A DNA stretch of 64,000 nt from Lachnospiraceae bacterium JC7 (GCA_000513555.1 ALYD01000011.1:1-64000); one strand, 5' to 3'. Shown: positions 50,053 to 59,364, numbered from the stretch's first letter. Notes: a model not told the origin generated them from the sequence alone. Numbers and translations: made by a program.

Positions 50053-50244
50053 TTACTTTTTGTTTTTCCATTTAGTATTAAAAAAGTGAAGGTATGAGTA
50101 TACCGCGATCACGCATATTACGAGATTGATATAGAAATTATCAGTATACCTGTAAATGAGGGTCGCTATGAGGATAAAGGTCATGATGATGAAGACATTG
50201 CGATTTCTGTTGAGAAAGTTTCTGATTTTCTGAAGGTCCATCAT
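50053..50244 (-). CDS. Small membrane protein of unknown function
   Basis: A 63-residue protein with two TM helices (FIIMTFILIATLIYR and FYINLVICVIAVYSYL) and basic ends (KIRNFLNRNRN; NTKWKNKK). Its ATG overlaps the stop of the flavin reductase-like gene and AAAGGAG lies upstream, so the two are co-translated. I know no family. Confidence 0.7.
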   Translation of the reverse strand: MMDLQKIRNFLNRNRNVFIIMTFILIATLIYRYTDNFYINLVICVIAVYSYLHFFNTKWKNKK

Positions 50245-50948
50245 TTATCTCCTTTCTTGCGGATTCCCGTCTTTTTCAGGCTTTTCGGTTTTCTGTCTGT
50301 TTTATCCACCGGCTTTTTTGAAACAGCCTTCTTCTGTTGCACAGGTTTGCTGTCTGCTTTTTTTGCTTTCTTTTTGGGAAGAGGTTTTTTACGGACAGAA
50401 TATCCGAAGCTACCGAGCTTTTCACCCAGTGACATGTAGTCACCATGAGAATATGCTACAAGGCCTACCTGGTCCATGTGGAAGGCGTCCTTCTCGTCAA
50501 TGTAGCGGTCATCGACCTGAACAGCCACCACTTCTGCAAGGAACATGTCATGAGTTCCGAGAGGAAGTACCTGAGTGACCTTGCACTCTATGGATACAGG
50601 AGCCTCTTCGATAGTGGGAGCAGAGACCACAGTGGCCTTTCCCTCGTGAAGCCCCATTTCTTTCCATTTATCAACTTTTGTAACGCTTCGGACTCCACAG
50701 TAGTCCAATGCTTTCACCAGCTTCTCATCCGGAAGGTTGATCACGAACTCGCCTGATTCCATGAGCATCGGGTAGCTGCCTCTGTTTTTTCTTACAGATA
50801 TGTACGCCATGGGAGGGTCGGAACAGATGGTTCCGGTCCATGCAACTGTAAGTATATTTGTTTTCCCTGATTTATCCTTGAGGCTGACCATGACAGCCGG
50901 TACGGGGTAGATAAAATTACCCGGTTTTTTAAATGCTATTTTTGCCAT
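50241..50948 (-). CDS. Flavin reductase-like (FMN-binding split barrel) protein with Lys-rich tail
   Basis: A 235-residue protein. Residues 1-180 match the flavin-reductase-like FMN-binding family (VMVSLKDKSGKTNILTVAWT; GTICSDPPMAYISVRKNRGS; FVINLPDEKLV; THDMFLAEVVAVQVDDRYID). The family uses FMN for small redox reactions or binds flavin. The last ~55 residues are almost all Lys, Pro, Ser and Arg (KKPLPKKKAKKADSKPVQQK), a disordered basic tail not normal in the family. I chose ATG 50948 with GGAAGAA upstream. Coupled to a small membrane protein downstream. Confidence 0.8.
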   Translation of the reverse strand: MAKIAFKKPGNFIYPVPAVMVSLKDKSGKTNILTVAWTGTICSDPPMAYISVRKNRGSYPMLMESGEFVINLPDEKLVKALDYCGVRSVTKVDKWKEMGLHEGKATVVSAPTIEEAPVSIECKVTQVLPLGTHDMFLAEVVAVQVDDRYIDEKDAFHMDQVGLVAYSHGDYMSLGEKLGSFGYSVRKKPLPKKKAKKADSKPVQQKKAVSKKPVDKTDRKPKSLKKTGIRKKGDK

Positions 50949-51115
50949 ATTTCTTCCAATTATGTTTGTTTTCTGAATCAAGATTAATCTAAACTTGAAG
51001 GCATCCCGCGTCAAGCAAATTAGCGTATTATCTATATAAATACTTAACTGGACATCTGGTTTTCATGGTCGTAAGATTACTTTAGACTGACGTTCTCAGA
51101 TTTAGGAGGGAAAAT

Positions 51116-52114
51116 ATGAGAAATCATCGGATCTTAACAGCTGTTCTTACTTTTGCTGTATCCGTATCTTCCTTGTGCATGGCCTATGCGGAGGCTTTGG
51201 CGAGCGGAGTGGATACGACAGCATTATCATCGTCCGTGGGACCTACAGTGGGCGCAGATTCCAACGGAACATCGATCGTTGAAAGTTCACCTGCGGTTCC
51301 TGAGACAATAGCAGAAACCCTTCAGGAAACAAAATCCTATGAAGAGATAATTCTGGAGCAGCAGGCACAGGAACTGGCACGTCTTGCGGCTATCGCCCAG
51401 CACGCTGCGGATATCGGAAGCTTTTATAAAGATTCTGTTCTGATCGGAGATTCCGTGGCTATGGGCTTTTCGCTTTATGCAGCAAGAAATTCCACAGCTC
51501 CTATCTTTCAGAATCTGAAATTTCTTACACGGGGAAGTTATTCTGTTCACAATGCTTTTTCGAAGATCACAAGTAAATCCACTCATCCTATCTATGGAGG
51601 AGAACAGCATTATATCTGGGATTCCATCAAGCTTGTAAATGCAAAGCATGTTTATTCTTTCTTCGGGTTGAATGATCTTTATGACGGGGTTGATTATACA
51701 GTCCAGAAATATCTTCAGCTCATAGACAAGATAAAGACGGAAAACCCGGATGTGGATTTCACCATCATAAGTACCACGCCTATGTACAAAGGCTCCGAAA
51801 AGAAGAATCTGAACAATGCCAACATTCGTGCCCTTAACGAGCAGATGAAGATACTGGCAGAGGCAAACGGATGGGGCTTCATAGATGTGGCTACACCTCT
51901 TACGGATTCGACGGGGTATCTCGCACCAAAGTATTGCAGTGATAAATATGTTCATCAGACAAACTCAGCCTACGCAGTGTGGCAGCAGACCTTTGAACAG
52001 TATGCGGAACAGCATCTCAATGATGAGAAAAAGGAAGAAGAGGTAGAAGAGACCACTGAAGCGGAATCTCTTCCGGATGCCATAAGACCCACAGAACCGG
52101 CATTGGCCTATTGA
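51116..52114 (+). CDS. Secreted SGNH/GDSL hydrolase 3
   Basis: A 332-residue secreted relative of the two hydrolases at 47718 and 48751. A signal peptide is followed by a variable linker, block I VLIGDSVAMGFSLYA, HIYGGEQHY-like PIYGGEQHYIWD, SFFGLNDL and YCSDKYVHQTNSAY. All four SGNH blocks look intact. A Glu-rich tail (EKKEEEVEETTEAE) ends it. TTAGGAGGG lies 6 bases before ATG. Bases 51015-51115 hold its promoter region. It probably edits ester groups on a surface polymer. Confidence 0.88.
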   Translation: MRNHRILTAVLTFAVSVSSLCMAYAEALASGVDTTALSSSVGPTVGADSNGTSIVESSPAVPETIAETLQETKSYEEIILEQQAQELARLAAIAQHAADIGSFYKDSVLIGDSVAMGFSLYAARNSTAPIFQNLKFLTRGSYSVHNAFSKITSKSTHPIYGGEQHYIWDSIKLVNAKHVYSFFGLNDLYDGVDYTVQKYLQLIDKIKTENPDVDFTIISTTPMYKGSEKKNLNNANIRALNEQMKILAEANGWGFIDVATPLTDSTGYLAPKYCSDKYVHQTNSAYAVWQQTFEQYAEQHLNDEKKEEEVEETTEAESLPDAIRPTEPALAY

Positions 52115-52128
52115 CAGATATTTTTTCG

Positions 52129-52157
52129 TTGAGAAAACGGGAATAAATCTATATAAT
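52129..52157 (+). promoter_or_regulatory. Promoter of the DUF4358 lipoprotein gene
   Basis: TTGAGA (52129-52134), 17-base spacer, TATAAT (52152-52157). Confidence 0.8.
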
Positions 52158-52240
52158 GGTGCAAGAGTTCGAACAAAGAAATACCCTTTGGCAGATGCCG
52201 AGGGGGGATATGCAAATCATAAGCTAGAGGGAGAATGGTT

Positions 52241-52966
52241 ATGAGAAAGAACATTATCGCAACTACTGCTGCTATCCTTGCAGCATCTGCTTTGATCCTT
52301 AACGGCTGCGGAAGCACTTCTACAGCTGAGGTTGTAACTACAGCCGCTGTGGAGACTACTACAGCAGCACCTGAGACAACAACAGCAGCAGAAACCACAA
52401 AGGAAGAAACAACAACTGCAGCCGAGGAGACAACAACTGCCGCTGAGGAAACAACTACAGCAGCAGAAGAGACAACTGAGGAAGAGACTACAAAGGAAGA
52501 AACAACAGCAGCTGAAACCACAAAGGAAGAAACAACGGCAGAAGAGACAACAACTGCCGCTGAAACAACAGCAGCACAGTCAACAGGTGCTGATCCAAGT
52601 GCCATCTACAGCAAGGTCACAGGACTTCTTCCTGGCATGATCACAGTTGATGCCAACTATATTTCAAACTACTACGGAATTGATGCTTCTCAGCTTGAGG
52701 GTTATGTATTTGCCATGGCTGAAGATGTAACAAAGGCTGATACTGTTGCCATCCTTAAGGCAAAGGATGCTTCCGCTGTTGCAGCCCTTGCAGGACAGCT
52801 CAGTGCCGTTCAGCAGCAGAAGGCTCAGGAGCTTCAGGATTACATGCCTGAGCAGTATCAGATCGTTGCAGCAAGTACCGTAAAGACGATCGGTAACTAT
52901 GTATACCTTGTAATGTCATCAAACGGAGCTGCTATCGAGCAGACCATCGCAGCAAGCGTAGGCTGA
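52241..52966 (+). CDS. Thr/Glu-rich DUF4358 lipoprotein
   Basis: A 241-residue lipoprotein with lipobox ILNGC near the N-terminus. Residues about 25-120 are a low-complexity Thr/Glu/Ala stretch (ETTTAAEETTTAAEETTT repeated). The C-terminal ~110 residues match DUF4358 (SKVTGLLPGMITVDANYISN; EDVTKADTVAILKAKDASAV; YQIVAASTVKTIGNYVYLVM), an extracytoplasmic domain of unknown function. The stalk likely lifts the domain through the cell wall, and its Thr residues could be glycosylated. I chose ATG 52241 with GAGGGAG upstream. Stands alone between the third SGNH gene and the MBOAT gene. Confidence 0.82.
   Translation: MRKNIIATTAAILAASALILNGCGSTSTAEVVTTAAVETTTAAPETTTAAETTKEETTTAAEETTTAAEETTTAAEETTEEETTKEETTAAETTKEETTAEETTTAAETTAAQSTGADPSAIYSKVTGLLPGMITVDANYISNYYGIDASQLEGYVFAMAEDVTKADTVAILKAKDASAVAALAGQLSAVQQQKAQELQDYMPEQYQIVAASTVKTIGNYVYLVMSSNGAAIEQTIAASVG
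52331..52584 (+). repeat. Low-complexity Thr/Glu/Ala coding repeat
   Basis: Imperfect tandem copies of codons for E-E-T-T-T-A-A run for about 250 bases inside the lipoprotein gene. Such repeats may expand or shrink by slippage. Confidence 0.8.
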
Positions 52967-53036
52967 TTTGAGGCTTTTTCCTGATTTGATGTTTCGGAAG
53001 ATCTTTGTATCAAAGACAATGAAATAAGGTTTTTTA

Positions 53037-53070
53037 ATGGCAGGTGTGATAATCTCACCTGCCATTTTTC
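53037..53070 (+). terminator. Perfect terminator
   Basis: ATGGCAGGTG/CACCTGCCAT, then TTTTTCTTTTTC. The rest of the gap to 53232 is the MBOAT leader; no gene is seen in it. Confidence 0.9.
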
Positions 53071-53232
53071 TTTTTCAAAATATGTCATCCGGTGAATGGC
53101 CATATTTCCCTTATACATATTGCTATTTCAAGGCATTTAATTGTAATATATGAGAGTTGCGGGCAGTGACATTATCCTACAAATGATGAGGTTCTCCGCT
53201 CCGCGACAAGTCTACACAAACGGAGTTAATTT

Positions 53233-54684
53233 ATGGTTTTCAGTAGTATTCCATTTTTGTTTTTCTTCCTTCCGCTGTGCCTGATACTCTATTATCTGGT
53301 TCCGTTCAAAGTGAAGAACTATGTACTTCTTGCTTTTTCGCTGGTTTTCTATGCCTGGGGTGAGCCGATCTACATTCTGCTCATGCTTTTTGAGACTTTG
53401 TCTGATTATACCCTCGGAAGGTTAATGCATAAAGCCGGAAATAATACAGGACTTCGCAGGCTTTTCCTTGCGCTCTCGGTTATCATCGACCTGTCTGTTC
53501 TCGGATTTTTCAAATATGCCGATTTCCTTATTGAGTCTGTCAATGCTGCTTTCGGCACTGCCATCACTCCTCTTGGCCTCGGACTTCCTATAGGAATCAG
53601 CTTTTTCACATTCCAGACCATGAGCTACACTATCGATCTCTATAAGAAAGAGGTAGCGGTAGAGAAGAATTACTTCTACTATCTGACATACGTGTCCATG
53701 TTCCCTCAGCTTATCGCAGGTCCTATCGTAAGATTTTCCACGGTCAATGAAGAGTTGCATGACCGTAAGATCGATTTCGAAGGTTTCATAACAGGTGGTA
53801 CACGTTTCCTTAAAGGTCTCTTTAAAAAGGTACTTCTTGCCAACACCATAGGTTCTTTATGGGAGATCATCAAGGCAAGTGCCTTTGCGGGAGATTCCGG
53901 AATCTCTGTTGCAAGTGCATGGCTTGGCGCACTGTGCTTTACGCTTCAGCTTTACTATGATTTCAGTGCCTACAGTGACATGGCTATCGGAATGGGAAGA
54001 ATGCTCGGTTTCCATTATCTGGAGAACTTCAATTATCCTTTGAGCTCAGTTTCTGTAACGGATTTCTGGAGACGCTGGCATATTTCTCTCAGCACCTGGT
54101 TCAGAGATTACGTATATATCCCTCTTGGCGGAAACCGAAAGGGAACACTTATGCAGCTCAGGAACATGTTCATAGTATGGTTCCTTACAGGACTCTGGCA
54201 TGGTGCCGCATGGAACTTCATCCTCTGGGGAGTTTTCTACGGAGTGCTTCTTGCACTGGAAAAGCACCTCTGGGGTGATGCTCTGAAAAAGCTTCCGAAG
54301 CTTCTTCAGCATCTTTATGCCATGTTTATCTATGTAGTGGGATTTATCATCTTCGTTTTTGATGATATGTCTCAGCTCAAGCATTATCTGGATATCATGT
54401 TCGGACTCGGCGGGGTTCCTTTTGTGAATGCAAACCTTCTCTGGTATCTCAGGAACAATCTGCTGCTCCTTATACTCGGATGTGTCGTTGCCTTCCCTGT
54501 TTATCCATGGTTAAAGGGAAGACTTGCAGTCTGGATAAATAAAGGTACAGGGCTCATGAGATATAAGGCTTCAGCAGTCGCACTGTCTGTGATGCTAATC
54601 GCGGCTTACATAGGCCTTTTCTTCCTGACCACAGCTTATCTTGTAAATGACACCTACAACCCGTTCCTTTATTTCCGTTTCTAA
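53233..54684 (+). CDS. MBOAT-family membrane O-acyltransferase
   Basis: A 483-residue integral membrane acyltransferase of AlgI/DltB type. Seen: NYVLLAFSLVFYAWGEP, FKYADFLIESVNAAFG, MSYTIDLYKKEV, PQLIAGPIVRF, DFSAYSDMAIGMGRMLGFHY and RRWHISLSTWFRDYVYIPLG, and the catalytic histidine in FLTGLWHGAAWNF. Such enzymes pass acyl groups across the membrane onto surface sugars or teichoic acids. GGAG lies 8-11 bases before ATG. It is 10 bases before a DHHW partner gene, the usual pairing for alginate- or polysaccharide-type O-acetylation. Confidence 0.93.
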   Translation: MVFSSIPFLFFFLPLCLILYYLVPFKVKNYVLLAFSLVFYAWGEPIYILLMLFETLSDYTLGRLMHKAGNNTGLRRLFLALSVIIDLSVLGFFKYADFLIESVNAAFGTAITPLGLGLPIGISFFTFQTMSYTIDLYKKEVAVEKNYFYYLTYVSMFPQLIAGPIVRFSTVNEELHDRKIDFEGFITGGTRFLKGLFKKVLLANTIGSLWEIIKASAFAGDSGISVASAWLGALCFTLQLYYDFSAYSDMAIGMGRMLGFHYLENFNYPLSSVSVTDFWRRWHISLSTWFRDYVYIPLGGNRKGTLMQLRNMFIVWFLTGLWHGAAWNFILWGVFYGVLLALEKHLWGDALKKLPKLLQHLYAMFIYVVGFIIFVFDDMSQLKHYLDIMFGLGGVPFVNANLLWYLRNNLLLLILGCVVAFPVYPWLKGRLAVWINKGTGLMRYKASAVALSVMLIAAYIGLFFLTTAYLVNDTYNPFLYFRF

Positions 54685-54694
54685 GGAGGCAGCT

Positions 54695-55906
54695 ATGCAG
54701 AATAAAGATATAAATAAATATGACGCTTCCTTTACCGCCGGAATGATGAGTTTCGGAAGTGTCATCACAGTCATGATGATCACCATAATGATTCTTATTT
54801 TCGGTGTATGGTTCCTGATCGCGCCCAAAAAAGAATTCAGTGAGAATGAGAACAGACAGTTGGCACTTGCGCCGGTATATACCTTCCAGTCCCTTAAGGA
54901 CGGCTCATATATGACGAGCATACAGAAGTATCTCTCTGATCATTTCCCTATACGTGATGAGTTCATGACATTCAAGACAAAGACAGAGATACTTACCGGA
55001 AAAGAAGAGATAAACGATATTTACATTGCACATGACGGTTATCTCATTGAGGCTTATTCCGAGCCTAAGCAGAATGGAAAGATCATTAACCAGTTCGGAA
55101 AGCTCTATCAGGACATCACAACAGATGCGAAGAACAACATTTCCCTCATGCTGGTGCCGACAGCGGTAACTGTATATAATGACAAGCTTCCTGCAGCAGC
55201 TCCTGACAAGGGGGATTTGAAGCAGCTTGCCACTATGGATACGATTTATGAGGCATTGCCTGAGATAAAGCGTATCGACTGCTATCAGGGACTTTTGGCT
55301 CAGGCTCAGTCGGAGAAGGGGTCTGACAATGTTTCTTCCCTTTACTATCATACTGATCACCACTGGACGACCTTCGGAGCGTACATCGCATACCGTCAGT
55401 ACTGCGAAGCAATGGGGATCACTCCACTTGAAGAGTCTTCATTTACAAAGACAGTTGTTACGAACAGTTTCAGAGGCACTGTTTACTCAAAGCTTAATGA
55501 TACAACAGTTCCCGGAGAAGAGATCACTATCTATGAGAACCCTGAAAACAGACTCACTGTGAACTATCAGGATTCAGAGGAAGTGACGGACAGCCTTTAC
55601 AACAAGGATTATCTTTCCAAGAAGGATAAATACTCCATGTTCTTAAACAACCTTCATCCGCTTATCGAGATCACCAATGAAACTGCGGATTCAGACAAGG
55701 TCATGGTGCTTGTAAAGGACAGTTACGCGAACTCCATCGTTCCTTTCCTTGTAAATCACTACAGGAAGATATATGTGTTTGATACCCGTTATTATCGTTT
55801 CGGTCCTGCTTCATTTATAAATGAGCATCCTGAAGTAACGGATGTGCTTATCCTTTATAATATGAACACTATAGATACGGATCTCGGAATCGGAGGAATA
55901 TTCTGA
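54695..55906 (+). CDS. DHHW-family (AlgX-like SGNH) protein, MBOAT partner
   Basis: A 403-residue protein with an N-terminal TM anchor (VITVMMITIMILIFGVWFLI) and an extracytoplasmic AlgX/DHHW domain. Motifs: ENRQLALAPVYTFQSLKDG, YYHTDHHWTTFGAYIAYRQY (the DHHW signature) and VLVKDSYANSIVPFLVNHYR with the Ser. It should take the acyl group from the MBOAT protein and add it to a surface polymer. I chose ATG 54695 with AGGAGG upstream. A strong terminator follows at 55982. Confidence 0.9.
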   Translation: MQNKDINKYDASFTAGMMSFGSVITVMMITIMILIFGVWFLIAPKKEFSENENRQLALAPVYTFQSLKDGSYMTSIQKYLSDHFPIRDEFMTFKTKTEILTGKEEINDIYIAHDGYLIEAYSEPKQNGKIINQFGKLYQDITTDAKNNISLMLVPTAVTVYNDKLPAAAPDKGDLKQLATMDTIYEALPEIKRIDCYQGLLAQAQSEKGSDNVSSLYYHTDHHWTTFGAYIAYRQYCEAMGITPLEESSFTKTVVTNSFRGTVYSKLNDTTVPGEEITIYENPENRLTVNYQDSEEVTDSLYNKDYLSKKDKYSMFLNNLHPLIEITNETADSDKVMVLVKDSYANSIVPFLVNHYRKIYVFDTRYYRFGPASFINEHPEVTDVLILYNMNTIDTDLGIGGIF

Positions 55907-55981
55907 TTTGGAGATTTGGCAGGAAGAATTACAGAATAATTGCAGCCGGCGGTGAAATTCCCGTTGGCTGTTTGAAAAAAA

Positions 55982-56034
55982 GGGACTGTCGCCCGGATGA
56001 ATAAATCATCCGACGCGACAGTCCCGTCTTTTTT
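55982..56034. terminator. Bidirectional terminator
   Basis: GGGACTGTCGC/GCGACAGTCCC with an inner CGGATGA/TCATCCG stem and A/T runs at both ends, between convergent genes. Confidence 0.92.
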
Positions 56035-56076
56035 ATGTGAATGTCTTTTCAAAAGCCGGACAGTCCGGAATTTATA

Positions 56077-57747
56077 TTACATCTTCTCCTCAAGCTGCTT
56101 TACAACATATCTCAGGCATCCGTCTTCGAAGACGTTGTTTAAGCCGGATCTCTTTACGAGGCCATCGAAGAAATCGGAAGCGGAGAGCTTGCAGAGCTCG
56201 AGATAGCTCTTCCATGCGGACTTGTAATCCCGATCCATCCAGACCTTGTACTGGAGTGCATTGGCACCGGCGATGCAGTAATCGATGTAGTAGAGCGGGC
56301 TGTCGTAGATGTGGTGCTGGCGCTGCCAGTAGCCGCCCTTTTCGAAGTAGTCGTTTCCTGTATAGTCAAGGTGAGGTTTGTACTGACGCTCCAGATCACG
56401 CCATACTTCATTTCTTGCCTTTGGGGTAAGGCCCGGATTCGAATATACGATATCCTGATACTCGTCAACCATGGTGCCGTAAGGAATAAAGATAACAGAA
56501 TCCATGAAATGCATCTTTACATAATCCTCTGCACGGTTTCCGAATATAAGCGGCATCCATGGCTCTGTGAAGAATTCCATGGACATGGAGTGGGTCTCTG
56601 CGACCTCCATGGTGATATCGTTATGCTCTATAACCGGATCGCCTGCAGTGATGTAGCCCTGGAAGGCATGACCGCATTCATGGGTTATGACATCAGCATC
56701 ACCCGATGTTCCGTTGAAGTTGGCGAAGACAAAAGGTGCCTGATAGTCAGGGATCATGGTCATGTAGCCGCCGGTCTTCTTGTTCTTTCTTCCGAGGACA
56801 TCGAAGAGCTCGGAGTCGCACATGAAATTGATGAAGCGTCCGGTCTCAGGTGATAGCTCATTGTACATCTTACGGCCGGCTGCGAGGATTTCCTCAGGGG
56901 TACCTGTAGGAGCAGGGTTTCCGTTTGTGAAATAAACGCCCTCGTCTATGTAGCTTAAGCGGCTTAGTCCGAGCTGCTGGCGGCGCATATCGTGAAGCTT
57001 CTCTGCGAAAGGAACAAAATCCTTCTTTACCTGCTTACGGAACTCTTCGACATCGGAACGTCCGAAGCTGTTCCGGTTCATCCTTGCATAGCCGAGAGGG
57101 AGATAGTTCTCATGTCCCATGAGCTCGCCCTGTTTTGTACGGTTCTTTACCAGCTTGTCATAGAAATCGTCCAACTCCTCCTGGTGGGCAACAAAGAAAG
57201 CGCTGTACTTCTCCCAGGCTTCTTTACGGATGTTTCTGTCCTGATTGTGGAGATATGGATTCATGAGGCTAAGGTTCAGATCTTCCCCGTTCCATGGGAT
57301 GCGGGCACTTGCGAGAAGCTTGTTGTATTCGGTCTGAAGTCTGTTTTCCTCCTGCATGAGTGGGATGAGCTTTTCATCAACCGACTTCATGGCAAGTTCG
57401 ATGTTTTTGAAAGCTACCTTTCCTATTCTCTCTTCAAGATAGGGTCTGAATCTGGAGTTGAAAAGCTTCTTTCTGTAGGAGACCACGAGATTCTGGAAGA
57501 TGGGCATGTTTTCATCAAAATACTGCTGTTCTTCCAGAAGCGCCTCGTCAGACATATCTATGTCTGATCGTATCATGGCTATCTGTGATTCTGTCATAAC
57601 ATGGTTGTAAAGCCTGTAAAAGTCTTCATGAACAGCATACTGTTCCTCTCCTGAAGCTGCTTTTTCGAAGCGTTCTTCAAGCTCCTTAAAGTCTTTTGTT
57701 AATGTAGTAAAATCTATACGCTCATATGGCATTTCTGAAAATTTCAT
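56077..57747 (-). CDS. Oligoendopeptidase F-type zinc metallopeptidase (M3 family)
   Basis: A 556-residue cytoplasmic M3 peptidase that cleaves short peptides. The zinc motif HECGHAFQGY (HExxH) and the downstream Glu in MEVAETHSMSMEFFTEPWM are intact. Other motifs: FANFNGTSGDADVITHECGH and RQHHIYDSPLYYIDYCIAG with the usual His/Tyr substrate residues. Length is in the range for the shorter M3B group (usual 560-600). I chose ATG 57747 with AAAGGAG upstream. It lies between the MBOAT operon and the deacetylase gene, and both neighbouring gaps hold a hairpin. Confidence 0.93.
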   Translation of the reverse strand: MKFSEMPYERIDFTTLTKDFKELEERFEKAASGEEQYAVHEDFYRLYNHVMTESQIAMIRSDIDMSDEALLEEQQYFDENMPIFQNLVVSYRKKLFNSRFRPYLEERIGKVAFKNIELAMKSVDEKLIPLMQEENRLQTEYNKLLASARIPWNGEDLNLSLMNPYLHNQDRNIRKEAWEKYSAFFVAHQEELDDFYDKLVKNRTKQGELMGHENYLPLGYARMNRNSFGRSDVEEFRKQVKKDFVPFAEKLHDMRRQQLGLSRLSYIDEGVYFTNGNPAPTGTPEEILAAGRKMYNELSPETGRFINFMCDSELFDVLGRKNKKTGGYMTMIPDYQAPFVFANFNGTSGDADVITHECGHAFQGYITAGDPVIEHNDITMEVAETHSMSMEFFTEPWMPLIFGNRAEDYVKMHFMDSVIFIPYGTMVDEYQDIVYSNPGLTPKARNEVWRDLERQYKPHLDYTGNDYFEKGGYWQRQHHIYDSPLYYIDYCIAGANALQYKVWMDRDYKSAWKSYLELCKLSASDFFDGLVKRSGLNNVFEDGCLRYVVKQLEEKM

Positions 57748-57783
57748 AGCCTGACTCCTTTCAGTTCTATAGTTAAGAACAAG

Positions 57784-57812
57784 ATTGCCTCGTCCATAGG
57801 GCGAGGCAATCA
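57784..57812 (-). terminator. Possible terminator after the deacetylase gene
   Basis: ATTGCCTCG/CGAGGCAAT over a nine-base loop, followed on the - strand by a mixed T-rich stretch. The U run is weak. Confidence 0.5.
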
Positions 57813-57885
57813 ATAAAAATATTATATACGTTTTTACGTTGTGTGCAACATATTCCTGCGGCGCTTACGATCATTGAATCAAGGA

Positions 57886-59364
57886 TCAATTCGGCGCGGC
57901 TGCCTGTATGGCATCAGACTGTACATTGCTTACTGCTCCCGGAGCCTGACCTACAGCCATCCATGCTGCGGTTTCGGATACCTTCTGGGCTTCCTGTGCA
58001 CTGGTAGGTACATAAGTATCGTCCTCCTGAGCAGGGGCTTCTATTACATCTCCATCGGCATTTGCTTCGGTTGAAGCGGCTGCGGTTTCTGTGGCAGAGG
58101 TCTCGACTTCGGTTGAAGCCTTGGTCGTGCTCTGCTCGGACTTCTTTGTTTCTGAAGCTGTCTCCTTGGGCTGGGCCTTTGTGCCGGTTTCCGAAACATT
58201 GGCAGAAGCTGTGCCTGATACGGCTGCGGCGGTTGTTTCAGGCGGAGCAACATAAGGGAAAGAAGAGTACTGTTTTCCGTTTCCGCCTACGACTTCAGCA
58301 TTTCTGAAGGCGATAAGCTCCGATACTGTGACCATCTGATAGCCCTGCTGTGCGAGCCATGGGATGACAACTTCGGATGCTGCCTGTGTGGCGGTGTAGA
58401 GCTCATGCATGAGTACGATATCTCCGTCCTTGACCTGAGACTCGATGGAATCAATGGTCTTTTGTGCATCCTTCGTTTTCCAGTCGATGGTATCGATGGA
58501 CCAGAAGATCATGGGCTGAGTCACGGAGCTTCTTACGGCATCAGTGATGATTCCACCCGGAAGACGAACAAGAGCCGGTGATGTGCCTGTGACCTCGAGG
58601 ATCTTGGCATTGGTCTTTTCAAATTCGTCTCTTATATAGTCGGCAGATTTCTTTGAAAGGGATGTATCATGATCCCAGCTGTGGTTCGCTACCTCATGTC
58701 CGTTTGCAGCCATACGCTTAACTTCCGATGCGTAATCGTCTATGCGGTTTCCTACGAGGAAGAAGGTGCCTCTGCCGTTGTAGGCTTCAAGGGCATCCAT
58801 GATCTTTTCTCCTGTGGAGCCGTTAGGACCGTCGTCCCATGTGAGAGCTACCATAGGCTTTGTGGTGTCTACATATCTTCCGTTTGAGAGGACGTGAGTC
58901 GGATCATAGGCTTCGGTGGTTTCCACGGTGGCTTCGGTTGTCACTACCGCTGTGGTCTCAGGTGCAAATGTCTGACCCACCACATCGATGGAATCATTTC
59001 CCTTATTTATCTCGATATCCTGCATGGCATCAACTTTTTGCTGCCTGCTGTCGGTTATATATCCTGTGATTCCGGTAACTGCCTTCCAGATGATAAATAC
59101 AACTGCCAGAACACCAAAGACTGCTATCATGCGGTAGGTGTATGCTCTCTGACGTGCTTTCTTTTTGCGGAGGGCTCTGCGGTGCCGTTCCAGTCTTTCC
59201 TGCTTTTCAGCGTTGGTCATGACACGATTCCTTCCGGAATGATTTCGTTCATGAGAGTAAGAGTCCCGGGATGAGGACCGCATGCCTGAGCTGCCGGAAG
59301 AATGCTGACGACCTGAACCTCCGGTGGTTCTGTTGTTGTGGTCTGAGTAATAGTTCCTTGCCAT
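57886..59364 (-). CDS. Membrane-anchored polysaccharide deacetylase
   Basis: A 492-residue protein. A basic, Ser/His/Arg-rich cytoplasmic head (1-70) is followed by a TM helix (MIAVFGVLAVVFIIWKAV), then an extracytoplasmic NodB domain at about 160-345: motif 1 VALTWDDGPNGST (catalytic Asp), motif 2 VANHSWDH (metal His), LVRLPGG and VLMHELY. All catalytic residues are present. The last ~140 residues are a Thr/Ser/Ala/Glu-rich tail. It likely removes acetyl groups from peptidoglycan or another surface glycan, which connects it with the nearby O-acylation genes. ATG 59364; the Shine-Dalgarno is weak. Confidence 0.9.
   Translation of the reverse strand: MARNYYSDHNNRTTGGSGRQHSSGSSGMRSSSRDSYSHERNHSGRNRVMTNAEKQERLERHRRALRKKKARQRAYTYRMIAVFGVLAVVFIIWKAVTGITGYITDSRQQKVDAMQDIEINKGNDSIDVVGQTFAPETTAVVTTEATVETTEAYDPTHVLSNGRYVDTTKPMVALTWDDGPNGSTGEKIMDALEAYNGRGTFFLVGNRIDDYASEVKRMAANGHEVANHSWDHDTSLSKKSADYIRDEFEKTNAKILEVTGTSPALVRLPGGIITDAVRSSVTQPMIFWSIDTIDWKTKDAQKTIDSIESQVKDGDIVLMHELYTATQAASEVVIPWLAQQGYQMVTVSELIAFRNAEVVGGNGKQYSSFPYVAPPETTAAAVSGTASANVSETGTKAQPKETASETKKSEQSTTKASTEVETSATETAAASTEANADGDVIEAPAQEDDTYVPTSAQEAQKVSETAAWMAVGQAPGAVSNVQSDAIQAAAPN

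Noticed and set aside
52331-52584. CRISPR-like tandem repeat
   Set aside because: Units are short, imperfect, without spacers, and encode an open Thr/Glu-rich stretch of a lipoprotein.
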